From the NCBI GenBank assembly GCA_028280855.1, contig JANQLA010000310.1, positions 1-43,428 on the forward strand: DNA of 43,428 bases. Reading direction: 5' to 3'. The DNA is from Melioribacteraceae bacterium. Its GTDB lineage: Bacteria > Bacteroidota > Ignavibacteria > Ignavibacteriales > Melioribacteraceae. Shown one piece after another: positions 33,162 to 42,595 of this stretch. Positions within the stretch are counted from its first letter, which is position 1, and the number at the start of each line of letters is the position of its first letter. Under the pieces are notes generated by a model. The model worked only from the letters and a program-made list of their open reading frames with translations, was not told the DNA's origin and searched no databases. The position numbers were made by a program, and so were the translations under genes.

Positions 33162-34649
33162 TCATAGCCAGTTTTTTGATCTTTCAACTGCTTTATTCCA
33201 ATTCTCTATTAGCTTCTCTGATTCCTTTTTGTCAAGCTGCGGTTCAAATTTCTTGTCAATAGCCCATTGATTTGAAATTGAGTCTAGTCCATCCCAGTAA
33301 CCAACTGCTAATCCTGCAAGGTATGCAACTCCAAGTGCAGTTGTTTCAGATACTTTGGGTCGTGCTAAAGGTATCCCAAGAATGTCTGATTGAAATTGCA
33401 TCAACAGATTATTTACAGTTGCACCACCGTCAACTCGCAATTCCGAAACTTCTATTCCTGAATCCGATTCCATTGCTTTAAGAACATCTGCCGTTTGATA
33501 TGCAATGGCTTCCAATGCAGCACGGGCAATATGCCCCTTATTAGTTCCTCGAGTTACCCCTGCAATTGTTCCGCGAGCGTATTGATCCCAATGAGGAGCG
33601 CCTAATCCTGCAAATGCAGGAACAAAATAAACTCCCCCGTTATCTTTCTCCGAATTGGCTAATTCTTCAACTTCTTCTGACGATCTGATTAATCCAAGTC
33701 CGTCCCTCAACCATTGGACAACAGCTCCTGCAATAAATATGCTTCCTTCAAGGGCATATGTTAGCTTTCCATCAATTTCCCAGGCAACAGTAGTTAATAG
33801 ATTATTTTTTGAAAGTATAGGTTTCTCGCCGGTATTAAACATCATGAAACCGCCCGTTCCGTAAGTGTTTTTAAGCATTCCCGGTTTAATGCACATTTGC
33901 CCGAATAACGCCGCTTGTTGATCACCCGCGATACCGGCTATTGGTATTGCATGGCTAATTAATGCTTGAGCGGTTTCTCCGTAAATTTCGCTGGATGACC
34001 TGACTTCAGGCAGCAAGCTTCCGGGAATATCCAACAAACTCAAAATTTCGTTATCCCACACTCTTTCATGAATATTGAATAATAAAGTTCTACTCGCATT
34101 TGTAACATCCGTAACGTGTTTTTTACCTCCGGTTAGTTTCCATATAAGCCAACTATCAATGGTCCCAAAAGCCAAATCACCATTATCTGCCTTCTCCCTT
34201 GCTCCTTCTACATTGTCAAGAATCCATTTTATTTTTGTGCCGGAAAAGTATGCATCAGGTAATAAACCGGTTTTCTCTCTTATAATTGTTTCGAATCCAT
34301 CATATTTTAATTTCGAACAATAGTCCGCAGTTCTTCTATCCTGCCACACTATAGCATTACAAATCGGCATACCGCTTTCTCTATCCCATATTACAGTGGT
34401 TTCCCTTTGATTCGTGATACCTATTGCTTCAATTGATTTAGCAACTAATCCTGCTTTTATGATTGCTTCTGCAATAACTGCTGCTTGGGTTGACCATATT
34501 TCATTTGCATCATGTTCCACCCACCCCGGCTGCGGATAGAATTGTGTAAACTCTTTTTGAGCTATTGATTTTATTGCTCCGTTCTTGTCGAAAATAATTG
34601 CCCTGGAACTGGTTGTTCCTTGGTCGATAGCCAAAATATATTTTTCCAT
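33162..34649 (-). CDS. glpK: Glycerol kinase
   Basis: Phosphorylates glycerol to sn-glycerol-3-phosphate in the cytoplasm. At 495 residues the length is typical. FGGY-family signatures are [13 protein letters not shown] at the N-terminus, [46 protein letters not shown] and the C-terminal [18 protein letters not shown] region. AGGAAAG lies before the ATG. It is followed by glpF and preceded by glpT. No glpD is visible in the window. Confidence 0.97.
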   Translation of the reverse strand: MEKYILAIDQGTTSSRAIIFDKNGAIKSIAQKEFTQFYPQPGWVEHDANEIWSTQAAVIAEAIIKAGLVAKSIEAIGITNQRETTVIWDRESGMPICNAIVWQDRRTADYCSKLKYDGFETIIREKTGLLPDAYFSGTKIKWILDNVEGAREKADNGDLAFGTIDSWLIWKLTGGKKHVTDVTNASRTLLFNIHERVWDNEILSLLDIPGSLLPEVRSSSEIYGETAQALISHAIPIAGIAGDQQAALFGQMCIKPGMLKNTYGTGGFMMFNTGEKPILSKNNLLTTVAWEIDGKLTYALEGSIFIAGAVVQWLRDGLGLIRSSEEVEELANSEKDNGGVYFVPAFAGLGAPHWDQYARGTIAGVTRGTNKGHIARAALEAIAYQTADVLKAMESDSGIEVSELRVDGGATVNNLLMQFQSDILGIPLARPKVSETTALGVAYLAGLAVGYWDGLDSISNQWAIDKKFEPQLDKKESEKLIENWNKAVERSKNWL

Positions 34650-34784
34650 GCAAGTCTTTCCTTTTAATAGAACATTAATCAGTTAATTAAAAAATAAGCT
34701 TATGCAACCTTAAGGCGGCAGTAATCTTTGACCTTATAAGAATCCGGTAAAGGCACAGTACGTAATCTTAAAGTAAACAATAGA

Positions 34785-36137
34785 TCACGCTTTTGGTTTT
34801 ATCTTCCACGTAAAAGCAAGCAGTATAATAGCAATAATGGTGCTTGCTAAGATTGACATGATAATTATATCCCAACTTGTTTGCTTATCATACAATTCGC
34901 CAAAATAATCAGCCATCCAGCCAAATCCTTTTGCCTGAATTGTTCTTCCAATATATCCGAACAGACCAATAAAACCGGCAGCAGTTCCAACGGCTTTTTT
35001 TGATGTTAAATCTAACCCGGCAACGCCAAGCAGCATCACGGGGGGATATATGAAAAATCCAACGACCGCTAGAAGTGTAAAGTCTATCCATAAATTGCCG
35101 GCTGGATTTAAGTACATGCCGAGGAAGGCAAATAAAATTGGTATCATGCAGAGTAAACTAACCATTCCTCTTCTTCCGCCAACTTTATCCGAAAGCCAAC
35201 CCATTAGAAGTGTTGATGGGATGCCGCCGAATTCAACAACCAGTATTGCTATACCCCCGCCTTTGAGGGTGGCATCTTTAACTTCGCGCAAATAAGTTGG
35301 ACCCCAATCGAGCATACTGTAGCGGACAATGTAAACGAACAAGTTTGCTATGGCAAAGAGCCAGAGGTATTTGTTCCTTAGTATATTATCAACAAACAAT
35401 TGTCTTGTTGTAAGTTCAGTTTCGCGCTCTGCATGATTTTCTTCATCCTCCGGGTACGTATCTGAATATTCTTCGATTGGAGGAAGTCCTATTGATTGAG
35501 GCGTATCCCGCAGTCTTTTAAATAAGTAGAAAGAGCCAATTAGCGCTATTACACCCGGCACATAAAATGCAGCATGCCATCCCCCAAAATGAATAGTTGC
35601 ATAAGCTGCAATTATACCTGCAAGACCACCGCCTATGTTATGCGAAATATTCCATATGGCAAAAACTGATCCGCGTTCTTTTATACTAAACCAATGTCCG
35701 ATTGATCGCCCGCAGGGAGGCCAGCCCATTCCCTGTACGAATCCATTTAGAGTCCATAAAAATAAATGTACATAATAAACCTGGACACTTCCGAATGCAA
35801 AGTTGAGAACAGCAGTTAGCAATAAACCGAAGGCCATAAACTTACGAGGATTACTTCTATCGGACAATGCTCCGTTTAAAAATTTACCGATACCATAGGC
35901 AATTGCCGAGACCGCTAAAATATTTCCGATCATGTTGTAATCATAGCCGAGCGCGCCCTCAATATCTTTAGCAACAGTTGAAAGGTTGTTTCGAACAAGA
36001 TAGAATATTGCATAACCCATAAAGGTCGATTCAAGCACTCGCCAACGATTGATTTTATAAGTCTTTTTAATTTTTTCCTTCGGTATTCTTTCAACCGGTG
36101 GATCGGGCTTAAACCAGTTAATAAATTTTGATAGCAT
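34785..36137 (-). CDS. glpT: Glycerol-3-phosphate/organophosphate MFS transporter
   Basis: A 450-residue inner-membrane antiporter of the organophosphate:phosphate family, probably taking up glycerol-3-phosphate in exchange for phosphate. Family features: YKINRWRVLESTFMGYAIFYLVRNNLS at the start (shortened core RWRVLESTFMGYAIFYLVR), GYGIGKFLNGALSDRSNPR-like loop (YGIGKFLNGALSDRSNPRKF), GWPPCGRSIGHWFS and NISHNIGGGLAG. AAGGAG precedes the ATG. It lies between the HAD phosphatase and glpK. Hexose-phosphate or phosphoglycerate is a less likely substrate given the neighbours. Confidence 0.88.
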   Translation of the reverse strand: MLSKFINWFKPDPPVERIPKEKIKKTYKINRWRVLESTFMGYAIFYLVRNNLSTVAKDIEGALGYDYNMIGNILAVSAIAYGIGKFLNGALSDRSNPRKFMAFGLLLTAVLNFAFGSVQVYYVHLFLWTLNGFVQGMGWPPCGRSIGHWFSIKERGSVFAIWNISHNIGGGLAGIIAAYATIHFGGWHAAFYVPGVIALIGSFYLFKRLRDTPQSIGLPPIEEYSDTYPEDEENHAERETELTTRQLFVDNILRNKYLWLFAIANLFVYIVRYSMLDWGPTYLREVKDATLKGGGIAILVVEFGGIPSTLLMGWLSDKVGGRRGMVSLLCMIPILFAFLGMYLNPAGNLWIDFTLLAVVGFFIYPPVMLLGVAGLDLTSKKAVGTAAGFIGLFGYIGRTIQAKGFGWMADYFGELYDKQTSWDIIIMSILASTIIAIILLAFTWKIKPKA

Positions 36138-36162
36138 ATTAGAACTCCTTCAGTAAATATTA

Positions 36163-37080
36163 TTATTCGACTTTACGAGTTTTATTCAATCTTATTCCAA
36201 ACTTTTTTGAAGACACCGCGGGAAAATCGGCGGTGGGTACATCATTTATTCTAGCAACTAACCAATTATTATTTTTCGCATAATCAGCAATACTTTCCGA
36301 TTGATCGGGAGCTATATGTTCATCCGGGTTAACAATCATTTTTAATCCTTTGCTATGTTCAATCATCTCTTTATCGCCCCGGCTGTTTCCAGCGACAAAC
36401 AACGGTACGTCCTGAATAAATGTTTCTATCGCTTCCTTCTTCCCGTGGTCTTGGGGAACAGGATTAACAATTTCATCGGTTATAATTCCGTTGCGAATTG
36501 TTGATTTAACTCCAACAATGTTGGTAATGGGAATCTGAAGCGCATTGCTTAAAAATTGCTGGTACATTCCTTCAGGCGAAGCTGTTACAATCCAAACCTC
36601 AAAGTCATTTTTTTTAAGAGTGTTGATTAAATCACGCATTGGTTTAAATATTTTATTGGAGTAATATTTTTTAAAATATTTTTCTCCTAAATCGCGATAG
36701 AATTGTAGTGTTTCCCCGGCAATAAACTTTATCCTGTTTTGAACGTATGGAATTGAAACATTTGACTGGGAAATCATTTCGTTAAAAATTTCTTTATTCT
36801 TTTCAGGATTTTCAGCAGCGTAATGGTACATAGCTTCATCAGCCAGGTAATGTGGTGTTTGTCCAAGTACGGTACCGTCTCCATCGAATACAGCTATCTT
36901 TCGCCCGGTTTCGTTTTTCGTGTTTTTAAAAAAATCGTTTAGTTGATTATTAACTTCATCACTAAAACCGGCAATTGGAACAAATTCATCTCCCTTACTA
37001 TTCTTTTCAATGCAGCTTGTTAGAAATCCTACTATAAACAGGAGCATAAACAACAGTGATAATTGATTGATTTTCCACAT
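36163..37080 (-). CDS. HAD-superfamily phosphatase lipoprotein
   Basis: A 305-residue exported phosphatase with lipobox FLTSC (Cys23), so it is anchored facing the periplasm. Motif I is AVFDGDGTVLG with Asp66 as nucleophile and Asp68 as acid; motif II is IVTASPEG; motif III/IV is HGKKEAIETF and AGNSRGDKEMI. The layout resembles PSP-like HADs such as phosphorylcholine phosphatase. The ATG at 37080 is preferred to TTG at 37092 because GAGGA lies before it. It sits between a secreted protein and glpT, so it may free glycerol or choline from their phosphates outside the cytoplasm. Confidence 0.85.
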   Translation of the reverse strand: MWKINQLSLLFMLLFIVGFLTSCIEKNSKGDEFVPIAGFSDEVNNQLNDFFKNTKNETGRKIAVFDGDGTVLGQTPHYLADEAMYHYAAENPEKNKEIFNEMISQSNVSIPYVQNRIKFIAGETLQFYRDLGEKYFKKYYSNKIFKPMRDLINTLKKNDFEVWIVTASPEGMYQQFLSNALQIPITNIVGVKSTIRNGIITDEIVNPVPQDHGKKEAIETFIQDVPLFVAGNSRGDKEMIEHSKGLKMIVNPDEHIAPDQSESIADYAKNNNWLVARINDVPTADFPAVSSKKFGIRLNKTRKVE

Positions 37081-37088
37081 AGTATTCC

Positions 37089-37943
37089 TCAATTAACTAT
37101 TTTATAAATGTATAATTCATGTACCTCTTCGTTGTAGCCGGGATAAAAACCGATCGGCATTCCGTTTACAACTCTCATACCACGGTTAAAATGAACAATT
37201 AAATTATTTTCAACAGGGTCGATTATGAGTCCTTCGATTTCACCTTGCCGTTTTACATTTGAAAATGTTTTTAGAAGTGAGACTTGTGCCGATGTTTTAC
37301 CTGCTTCTATAGTTAAAGTATAAAGATGATCAGGTTCATCAAATTCCGCATCGCCATGGTCCGCTGTAATTAGCATTTGGTTTTCGAATACCTTAATGCC
37401 TTGTTGCTTCTCAGGAACCGGGTAAATATGTAGCTTTCCTTCGTACTCCCCGGTCTCGAGATTGTATTTATATAGGTACGAACCGTTTATCCAATCAGCA
37501 GCCAGCCAAACCAGATTGTTTTCCGGGTCTACTGCAACCGCACAAACTTCCTGCTGACCCGATTCCGGTTCCCAACTGAAGTATCTATCGAACTCCAGAG
37601 TTTCGGCGTTATAAATAACTATTTGAATATTGCTTGCTTTGCCGTCGTAAAAGTATTCGGCGCCGGCATATATTTTACCATTGAAGCAGTCGATATCTCC
37701 CAAATGATTAGCTTCTTTTTCAAGTTTGGAAAAGGGCTTTTTGTTGCTATGAATTAGCACACCATCTTTGGAATACTTATATAGCGATTTACTTCCACTT
37801 ACGTAGTAATAGTTTTTATCCGCCGCAACACCTTGCCGGCCATCTACTTTAATTGTTTTTATGAATTGCAATGAATCAATACCCTGTCCGTTAACAGGTA
37901 TGTTGATTATTACTATAAATAGAAGCAGAAATATTTTTTTCAC
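37089..37943 (-). CDS. Secreted beta-propeller-like protein
   Basis: A 284-residue exported protein with signal MKKIFLLLFIVIINIPVNGQ and a GTG start. It shows repeated strand-turn blocks of propeller type: NYYYVSGSKSLYKYSKDGVL, shortened to SLYKYSKDG; GKIYAGAEYFYDG; NLVWLAADW; LYKYNLETGEYEG; MLITADHGDAEFDEPDHLY. The C-terminal third is rich in Glu and Val. No catalytic motif was recognised. It is the first gene after a 231-base gap and ends at the HAD gene's ribosome site, so it may start the glycerol-use operon proper. It may bind a ligand or the HAD enzyme; the function is unknown. Confidence 0.75.
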   Translation of the reverse strand: MKKIFLLLFIVIINIPVNGQGIDSLQFIKTIKVDGRQGVAADKNYYYVSGSKSLYKYSKDGVLIHSNKKPFSKLEKEANHLGDIDCFNGKIYAGAEYFYDGKASNIQIVIYNAETLEFDRYFSWEPESGQQEVCAVAVDPENNLVWLAADWINGSYLYKYNLETGEYEGKLHIYPVPEKQQGIKVFENQMLITADHGDAEFDEPDHLYTLTIEAGKTSAQVSLLKTFSNVKRQGEIEGLIIDPVENNLIVHFNRGMRVVNGMPIGFYPGYNEEVHELYIYKIVN

Positions 37944-38174
37944 AAGGGTATCCTGATTTATAAAAAGCCTTTCTAAATTCGCCGGTATTATGTTAAACTT
38001 GTATAGTCATTTCCAATCCCTGACGCAGTTTGTCGGGGTGAAATTTTAAACCAATTTTTATAGATACTCTTTTCTAAGCGGTTCTTATCCAATCCTTAAT
38101 TCATTAACTCTAGCATGGTTTTATTGAAGCTTCCCACAATAAGCCATGAACGAATGTTGGTCTTTCTAAACGGA
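37944..38174. other. Gap within the glycerol block
   Basis: No gene. It may contain a second promoter for the genes from 37943 leftwards; no boxes could be named. A weak palindrome CCC-T-GAC/GTC-GGG lies at 38018-38037. Confidence 0.3.
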
Positions 38175-38954
38175 TTATTTTTCTTCATCAAGCATTTTTC
38201 GTAAAACATCCGGGTAGTTTGTGATAATTGCATCGACCCCGAGTTCAATCATTCGTCTCATATCTTCCGGTTTGTTAACAGTCCAAACAGCTACTTCTTT
38301 TCCTGCGGCTCTGGCTTTACTCATAAATTCTTCATCCACCAGTTTATACTTAGCGCTCAGCATATCTACATCTTCGGAAAACACATCAACTGAAGTAGGC
38401 ATCCTTGAAAAGATGTATCCAACTTTTGCTTCTTTGTTAATAGCTCGTAGCCTTCGTATTTCATCAAACTTGAACGACGTAAAAACAACTTGATCCAAAA
38501 AATTATTATCAATAACAACTTGTAACGCTCGTTCTGCCAGCATTTTCTCATGCTTATTGGCTTTGAGCTCAATGTTCAACTTCATTTTACCTTTGACCAG
38601 GTTAATTACTTCTTCAAGTGTTGGAATAGGCTCGCCTTTAAACTCTTCGGAAAACCACTCGCCAACTTCAATATCTTTTAAATCGTCGTAGTTGAGTTCC
38701 CAGATATTTAAATCTCTGTTGCCTGTTCGTTTTAACGTCTTGTCGTGTAACAGAATTATCTTGCCATCCTTTGTTTCCTGAACATCAAGCTCACTGTATT
38801 CTGCTTTCATTTCAATGGCTTTTTTCATTGCGACCAAAGTATTTTCCGGTGCATAACCCATAGCTCCTCTATGAGCTACAACGATGGGATCTTTTTTCTG
38901 TTCGTTTGCATTTAATATTAAACAAAGCGCCATAAACAAAATTACCAGTTTCAT
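38175..38954 (-). CDS. Periplasmic glycerophosphodiester phosphodiesterase
   Basis: A 259-residue GDPD with a signal peptide (MKLVILFMALCLILNA). Catalytic features are VVAHRGAMGYAPENT, with His28, Arg29 and the Glu of PENT, and YSELDVQETKDGKIILLHD, shortened to ELDVQETKDG and LLHD, supplying metal ligands and the acid. The C-terminal half has the usual TIM-barrel end (VAVWTVNKPEDM, IITNYPDVL). It hydrolyses glycerophosphodiesters from deacylated phospholipids to glycerol-3-phosphate and an alcohol. It is 18 bases after the PPIase gene and precedes the propeller-like gene by 231 bases. Confidence 0.93.
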   Translation of the reverse strand: MKLVILFMALCLILNANEQKKDPIVVAHRGAMGYAPENTLVAMKKAIEMKAEYSELDVQETKDGKIILLHDKTLKRTGNRDLNIWELNYDDLKDIEVGEWFSEEFKGEPIPTLEEVINLVKGKMKLNIELKANKHEKMLAERALQVVIDNNFLDQVVFTSFKFDEIRRLRAINKEAKVGYIFSRMPTSVDVFSEDVDMLSAKYKLVDEEFMSKARAAGKEVAVWTVNKPEDMRRMIELGVDAIITNYPDVLRKMLDEEK

Positions 38955-38972
38955 TTTTTCCTCGCTAAGATT

Positions 38973-40523
38973 TTAGTTTTCTATCATAGATTGCCATACA
39001 TTTTCTGCAGCCCATATTCTGTTCGAAACCGCAAATGCCAGTCTTGAGTAGGGCAAACCCATTTTGTAAGAATAAACATCTGCTGCGTGCAAACGGGTTG
39101 CCGGGAGTTCAATCTCTTCATTAAGTAATTCCGTATTAATAACGAAATCGTGATTCTGAATTTCAGCTTCTGCTATTGAAATTAATTTCTGATGTATCAA
39201 ATAGTCTTTGTAACTATTAACCAATTTTTGCTCAATAGAATTGAACGGCAGCGAGTTCTGAAATTTTTCATCATAAATCTTTTTGAGCTTAGTTGTATCC
39301 ACTATAGTTTCATCAGATAGTTTTTGCAGATATCTATAAGTAATAATTTGATTTTGCCAAAGCTCCAATTCTTCTGTAATAATTTTACTTTCGTGGTATC
39401 CTCTTTTAATTCCTTCTTTTTCTAAAAAAATATCACGTAACCTTAATCCTATTCTCTTTTTCAACTCACTTGCAAATTCATCAATTGATGTTGTTGGAAA
39501 ACTCGCAGGATAGTATGAAAAATGGTAAAGCATTTCGGAAACTGAAAAAGCGCCGCCTTCATAATTGACTAAACTCTTTTCTAATGATTCATTTTGGAGA
39601 ACTTCATTGTAGTCTTCTATTTTAAAAAATTCCTGGCTGGGCTTTAAGCTCACGGAATTCCTTTGCCTGTTCTTTTTGTATTCGGGATAGAGAGTATTAA
39701 CTAATTTTTGAAATACTTTTCCGTTTACAACAATGTTCAACGGATCCATAAATTGTTTAATATAAACCCTGGCTTCGGAATTCATTCTTTTATTCAGAAG
39801 TATTTTTTTATATGTCGGGGTTAGCCTTGCTATATCATTTTTTGAGAGAATTGATTTGCGTACATCAACAACTTTCATTATAAAATACCCGGTTTCGGTT
39901 TGAATGATTTCAGAAACTTCTCCCGGATTAAGTGAGAACATTACTTCATTTACTCTCGGATGAACTTCGCCGTAATTTATAAAATCAGTTTCCCCGGCCT
40001 CTGATGATAACCCGTAACCGATGAGTTTTAATTCCTGTAACTCTTCAAAACTTTTTCCTCGGCTTAGATCATTTTTTATTTCCTCTGCTTCGGCAACATC
40101 TTTTGTATAAATGTATTTTACCTTTACCTGTCTATTCCCCTTTAGAATCTCCTCAAGAATTTCTTCTTCACTAATTTTAATTTTTGAATCAACATCTTCA
40201 TTAAACATTTTTTCCACTATCAACTCTTGCCTTAGTAACCGCAATGTTTTACTTAATGAAGAATCTTTACCAAATCCCTGTCTTATTAAATGACGGGCTA
40301 CTAAGTATTCATTTTTTATTGTGTTTAAGTAAGCGCGTTGAGGAGTTGAGCCGAACTTTAGTATATCCGGGGCAATATTGTAGCTTGAATAGAATGCATC
40401 TTTTGACAACTTAAAATCACTGATTTTTAATACAGAAAAATTATTTTCCGAAGAACAACTTGATAAAATTGAACCTGCTATTACCCCTAGCAGTATTATC
40501 GATTTTAAATTTTTTTTATTCAT
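38973..40523 (-). CDS. Parvulin-type peptidylprolyl isomerase lipoprotein
   Basis: A 516-residue outer-membrane- or periplasm-anchored PPIase with lipobox ILSSC. The rotamase domain (about residues 130-220) contains VKVKYIYTKDVAEAEEIK, SRGKSFEEL, ETDFINYGEVHPRVNEVMFSLNPGEVS (shortened to INYGEVHPRVN and FSLNPGEVS) and TGYFIMKVVDVR. SurA-like long helical regions lie on both sides. It assists folding of outer-membrane or secreted proteins. It is 19 bases from the LamG T9SS protein and 18 from GDPD, suggesting a common message. Confidence 0.85.
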   Translation of the reverse strand: MNKKNLKSIILLGVIAGSILSSCSSENNFSVLKISDFKLSKDAFYSSYNIAPDILKFGSTPQRAYLNTIKNEYLVARHLIRQGFGKDSSLSKTLRLLRQELIVEKMFNEDVDSKIKISEEEILEEILKGNRQVKVKYIYTKDVAEAEEIKNDLSRGKSFEELQELKLIGYGLSSEAGETDFINYGEVHPRVNEVMFSLNPGEVSEIIQTETGYFIMKVVDVRKSILSKNDIARLTPTYKKILLNKRMNSEARVYIKQFMDPLNIVVNGKVFQKLVNTLYPEYKKNRQRNSVSLKPSQEFFKIEDYNEVLQNESLEKSLVNYEGGAFSVSEMLYHFSYYPASFPTTSIDEFASELKKRIGLRLRDIFLEKEGIKRGYHESKIITEELELWQNQIITYRYLQKLSDETIVDTTKLKKIYDEKFQNSLPFNSIEQKLVNSYKDYLIHQKLISIAEAEIQNHDFVINTELLNEEIELPATRLHAADVYSYKMGLPYSRLAFAVSNRIWAAENVWQSMIEN

Positions 40524-40542
40524 TAAGTATAAGTTTCTTCAC

Positions 40543-42531
40543 TTATTTAATTAATACCATTTTATGGGAAAAGACATTGCCGTTAGAAATTAATTGTAAG
40601 AAATATATTCCTGATGCTACACTGGAATCGCTCCAGGTAAAATTCAATTGACGGCTCCCCGGCCGAATCGGCAGCCACTTTTTTACAACTTGACCCAAAA
40701 CGTCAACAATTCTTAACTCCGATTCTGATTTGCTGTTCACATTTAATATAATTTCAACCTGTCCATTCGCCGGATTTGGATAAGAGCTAATTAGAATTTC
40801 TTTTTGATCACCCAGGTTACTGTTATCATATTCTTCAACTGAAGTAATGTCATCAAACATAGTATCGTAGCTTATCTTAAATAAAAATGGGTAGAATGTA
40901 GACCAGGGCGAACTTCTTTTTTGAAAATGCTTGGCGCCCGATTCCGACTGGCTATATAGGTTTTGATCTTTATCGAAAGATATATCCTCACCTCCAGCGG
41001 GAAACTCTAAAGTTCTATCAGCAACAGGAATCTGGTTAGCGCTTAGATTTGCCCTTGGCGTACGATAAACAAAGCTGCTGCTGTTTCCGCCGCTTGTGCT
41101 TATCATAAGGTAGTCGGTACCTGCTATGTTTGTCCATGCTACTCCCTGTGTTCTAAGAGGTAACCTATATCTTCTGGGCGTTGAATCCGTATCAACCGAG
41201 CCGTCTTCGTTTAACGGGTAACCTGACAAATAGGCAGGTGTTGAAGTCCAATACTCACCAACCCATAAACTGTCTCTAAAATAAGTTATAAAAGAAGCTT
41301 TAGAAGCAACGTTGAAAAGCATATTACTTTGTGCAGGAAGGTCTATATATTTTTCATAACTCTGCGTTGAATCATATTCAGGAATTTGATATGCTTCGAC
41401 CATTCCGGCTGAAGCGACATAAACACGATTTCTAAAGAATGCTATTCCTCCAACATGACTGTTTCTAAGCACACCGGCAAGCTGAAAGCATCTTCTGATT
41501 TTGTAATTATTATTCGGATCCATCTCTACAACGATTGACCTTTTTAACCTGGTTTGTCCGTCAATAGTTTTGTTATACATTGAACTATAAACCATAGGGT
41601 TAGGATAAACACCGTCATCATCTTCATGCGAATTTGTTAATCCTTGAGGTATAAAGTCATCATCCATAAAAGGAACAACAACACTTTCCATAATTGGCGT
41701 AGGATTTTCGGCAATCCTCTGATCGGCTTCGCTATTTGCGGTGCCGATATTATAGTTATGATAAGTCGGGATTCCAAAATATTCGGAACCGTCGAAAGGC
41801 AAATAAGCATTCAGGTATTCTTCCTGCGGTATATAGCTTTTAAAGTTGACGGCTGAAAGTCTTCCTTTAAAGAATGGAATAGCTGTATTGAAATTTGATT
41901 TTCCAACCTGTACTTCAGTGTTTACAATTGAAAAACCAACGGGCGAAGAAATGGTAAATAAATTTTGCTTATCAAGAATGCCATTGATATAGAATGAGAT
42001 ATCCACGCTCTGGCCGGAGACAGATAATGTCCAGTTAACATAATGCCAATCGTCTAATGCTAGTACTGAATTAGACTCGGCCACTATTGTAGTGTCAAAA
42101 AAACGTCTTTGAAGCATTACTTTCCCTGCGTCAAGATAGAGATCGATGCCATGTGATAATGTAGAATCGTTCCAGGAAAGGATTGACATATCTTCTGCTT
42201 CAGGATAGAACCATACTTCTCCCGATAACTTATGATCACCGGCAAATGATATTCTTACTTTTTCGGTACTTTTTATATATGAATCAATCCCGGAAAATAT
42301 TGCCTTTATTGGCTTATAGTAACCCCACCCGTTTGGACCCCTGGCAGCAAGTTCGATTGAATCGACTTCTTCAGAAAATGTTACGTTAAATACCTCAACG
42401 CCGGATGAAGCGCTTTGCGAAAAATCATGATTAGCATTAAAACGAAATAAGACTGTGTTTGCCTGCCCCACAACAATAGTAGATAAAAACAAAAAAAGTC
42501 CCGCAAAAGAAATTTTTAAAGTGATAGCCAT
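40543..42531 (-). CDS. Secreted LamG-domain protein with T9SS sorting domain
   Basis: A 662-residue surface or released protein. After a signal peptide comes a concanavalin-like LamG domain (about residues 80-245: WNDSTLSHGIDLYLDAGKVML, shortened to LSHGIDLYLDAG, and DWHYVNWTLSVSGQSVDISFYINGILD, shortened to YVNWTLSVSG and FYINGIL), then a strand-rich propeller-like region (VYVASAGMVEAYQ, SLWVGEYW, DISFDKDQNLYSQS), and a C-terminal sorting domain (SSYPNPANGQVEI, SGIYFLQLISNG, MVLIK). A sugar-binding role is suggested by LamG. It opens the block transcribed towards GlpF and is separated from the lamin-tail protein by a terminator. Confidence 0.85.
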   Translation of the reverse strand: MAITLKISFAGLFLFLSTIVVGQANTVLFRFNANHDFSQSASSGVEVFNVTFSEEVDSIELAARGPNGWGYYKPIKAIFSGIDSYIKSTEKVRISFAGDHKLSGEVWFYPEAEDMSILSWNDSTLSHGIDLYLDAGKVMLQRRFFDTTIVAESNSVLALDDWHYVNWTLSVSGQSVDISFYINGILDKQNLFTISSPVGFSIVNTEVQVGKSNFNTAIPFFKGRLSAVNFKSYIPQEEYLNAYLPFDGSEYFGIPTYHNYNIGTANSEADQRIAENPTPIMESVVVPFMDDDFIPQGLTNSHEDDDGVYPNPMVYSSMYNKTIDGQTRLKRSIVVEMDPNNNYKIRRCFQLAGVLRNSHVGGIAFFRNRVYVASAGMVEAYQIPEYDSTQSYEKYIDLPAQSNMLFNVASKASFITYFRDSLWVGEYWTSTPAYLSGYPLNEDGSVDTDSTPRRYRLPLRTQGVAWTNIAGTDYLMISTSGGNSSSFVYRTPRANLSANQIPVADRTLEFPAGGEDISFDKDQNLYSQSESGAKHFQKRSSPWSTFYPFLFKISYDTMFDDITSVEEYDNSNLGDQKEILISSYPNPANGQVEIILNVNSKSESELRIVDVLGQVVKKWLPIRPGSRQLNFTWSDSSVASGIYFLQLISNGNVFSHKMVLIK

Positions 42532-42553
42532 TTTGTTTGTTTTAATTTTGGGA

Positions 42554-42587
42554 TAAAAAAATAGCCGGCAAGTTAGCAGCTTGCCGG
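42554..42587 (-). terminator. Intrinsic terminator after the lamin-tail protein
   Basis: Arms CCGGCAAG (42565-42572) and CTTGCCGG (42580-42587) with a 7-base loop, followed on the minus strand by a run of T (plus-strand A-run 42555-42561), starting a few bases after the stop at 42596. It has full stem-loop plus T-run form. Confidence 0.85.
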
Positions 42588-42595
42588 TCTTCTCA

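Noticed and set aside
38018..38037. Weak palindrome in the gap of the glycerol block
   Set aside because: The stem is short with a bulge and no T-run, so neither a terminator nor an operator can be supported.
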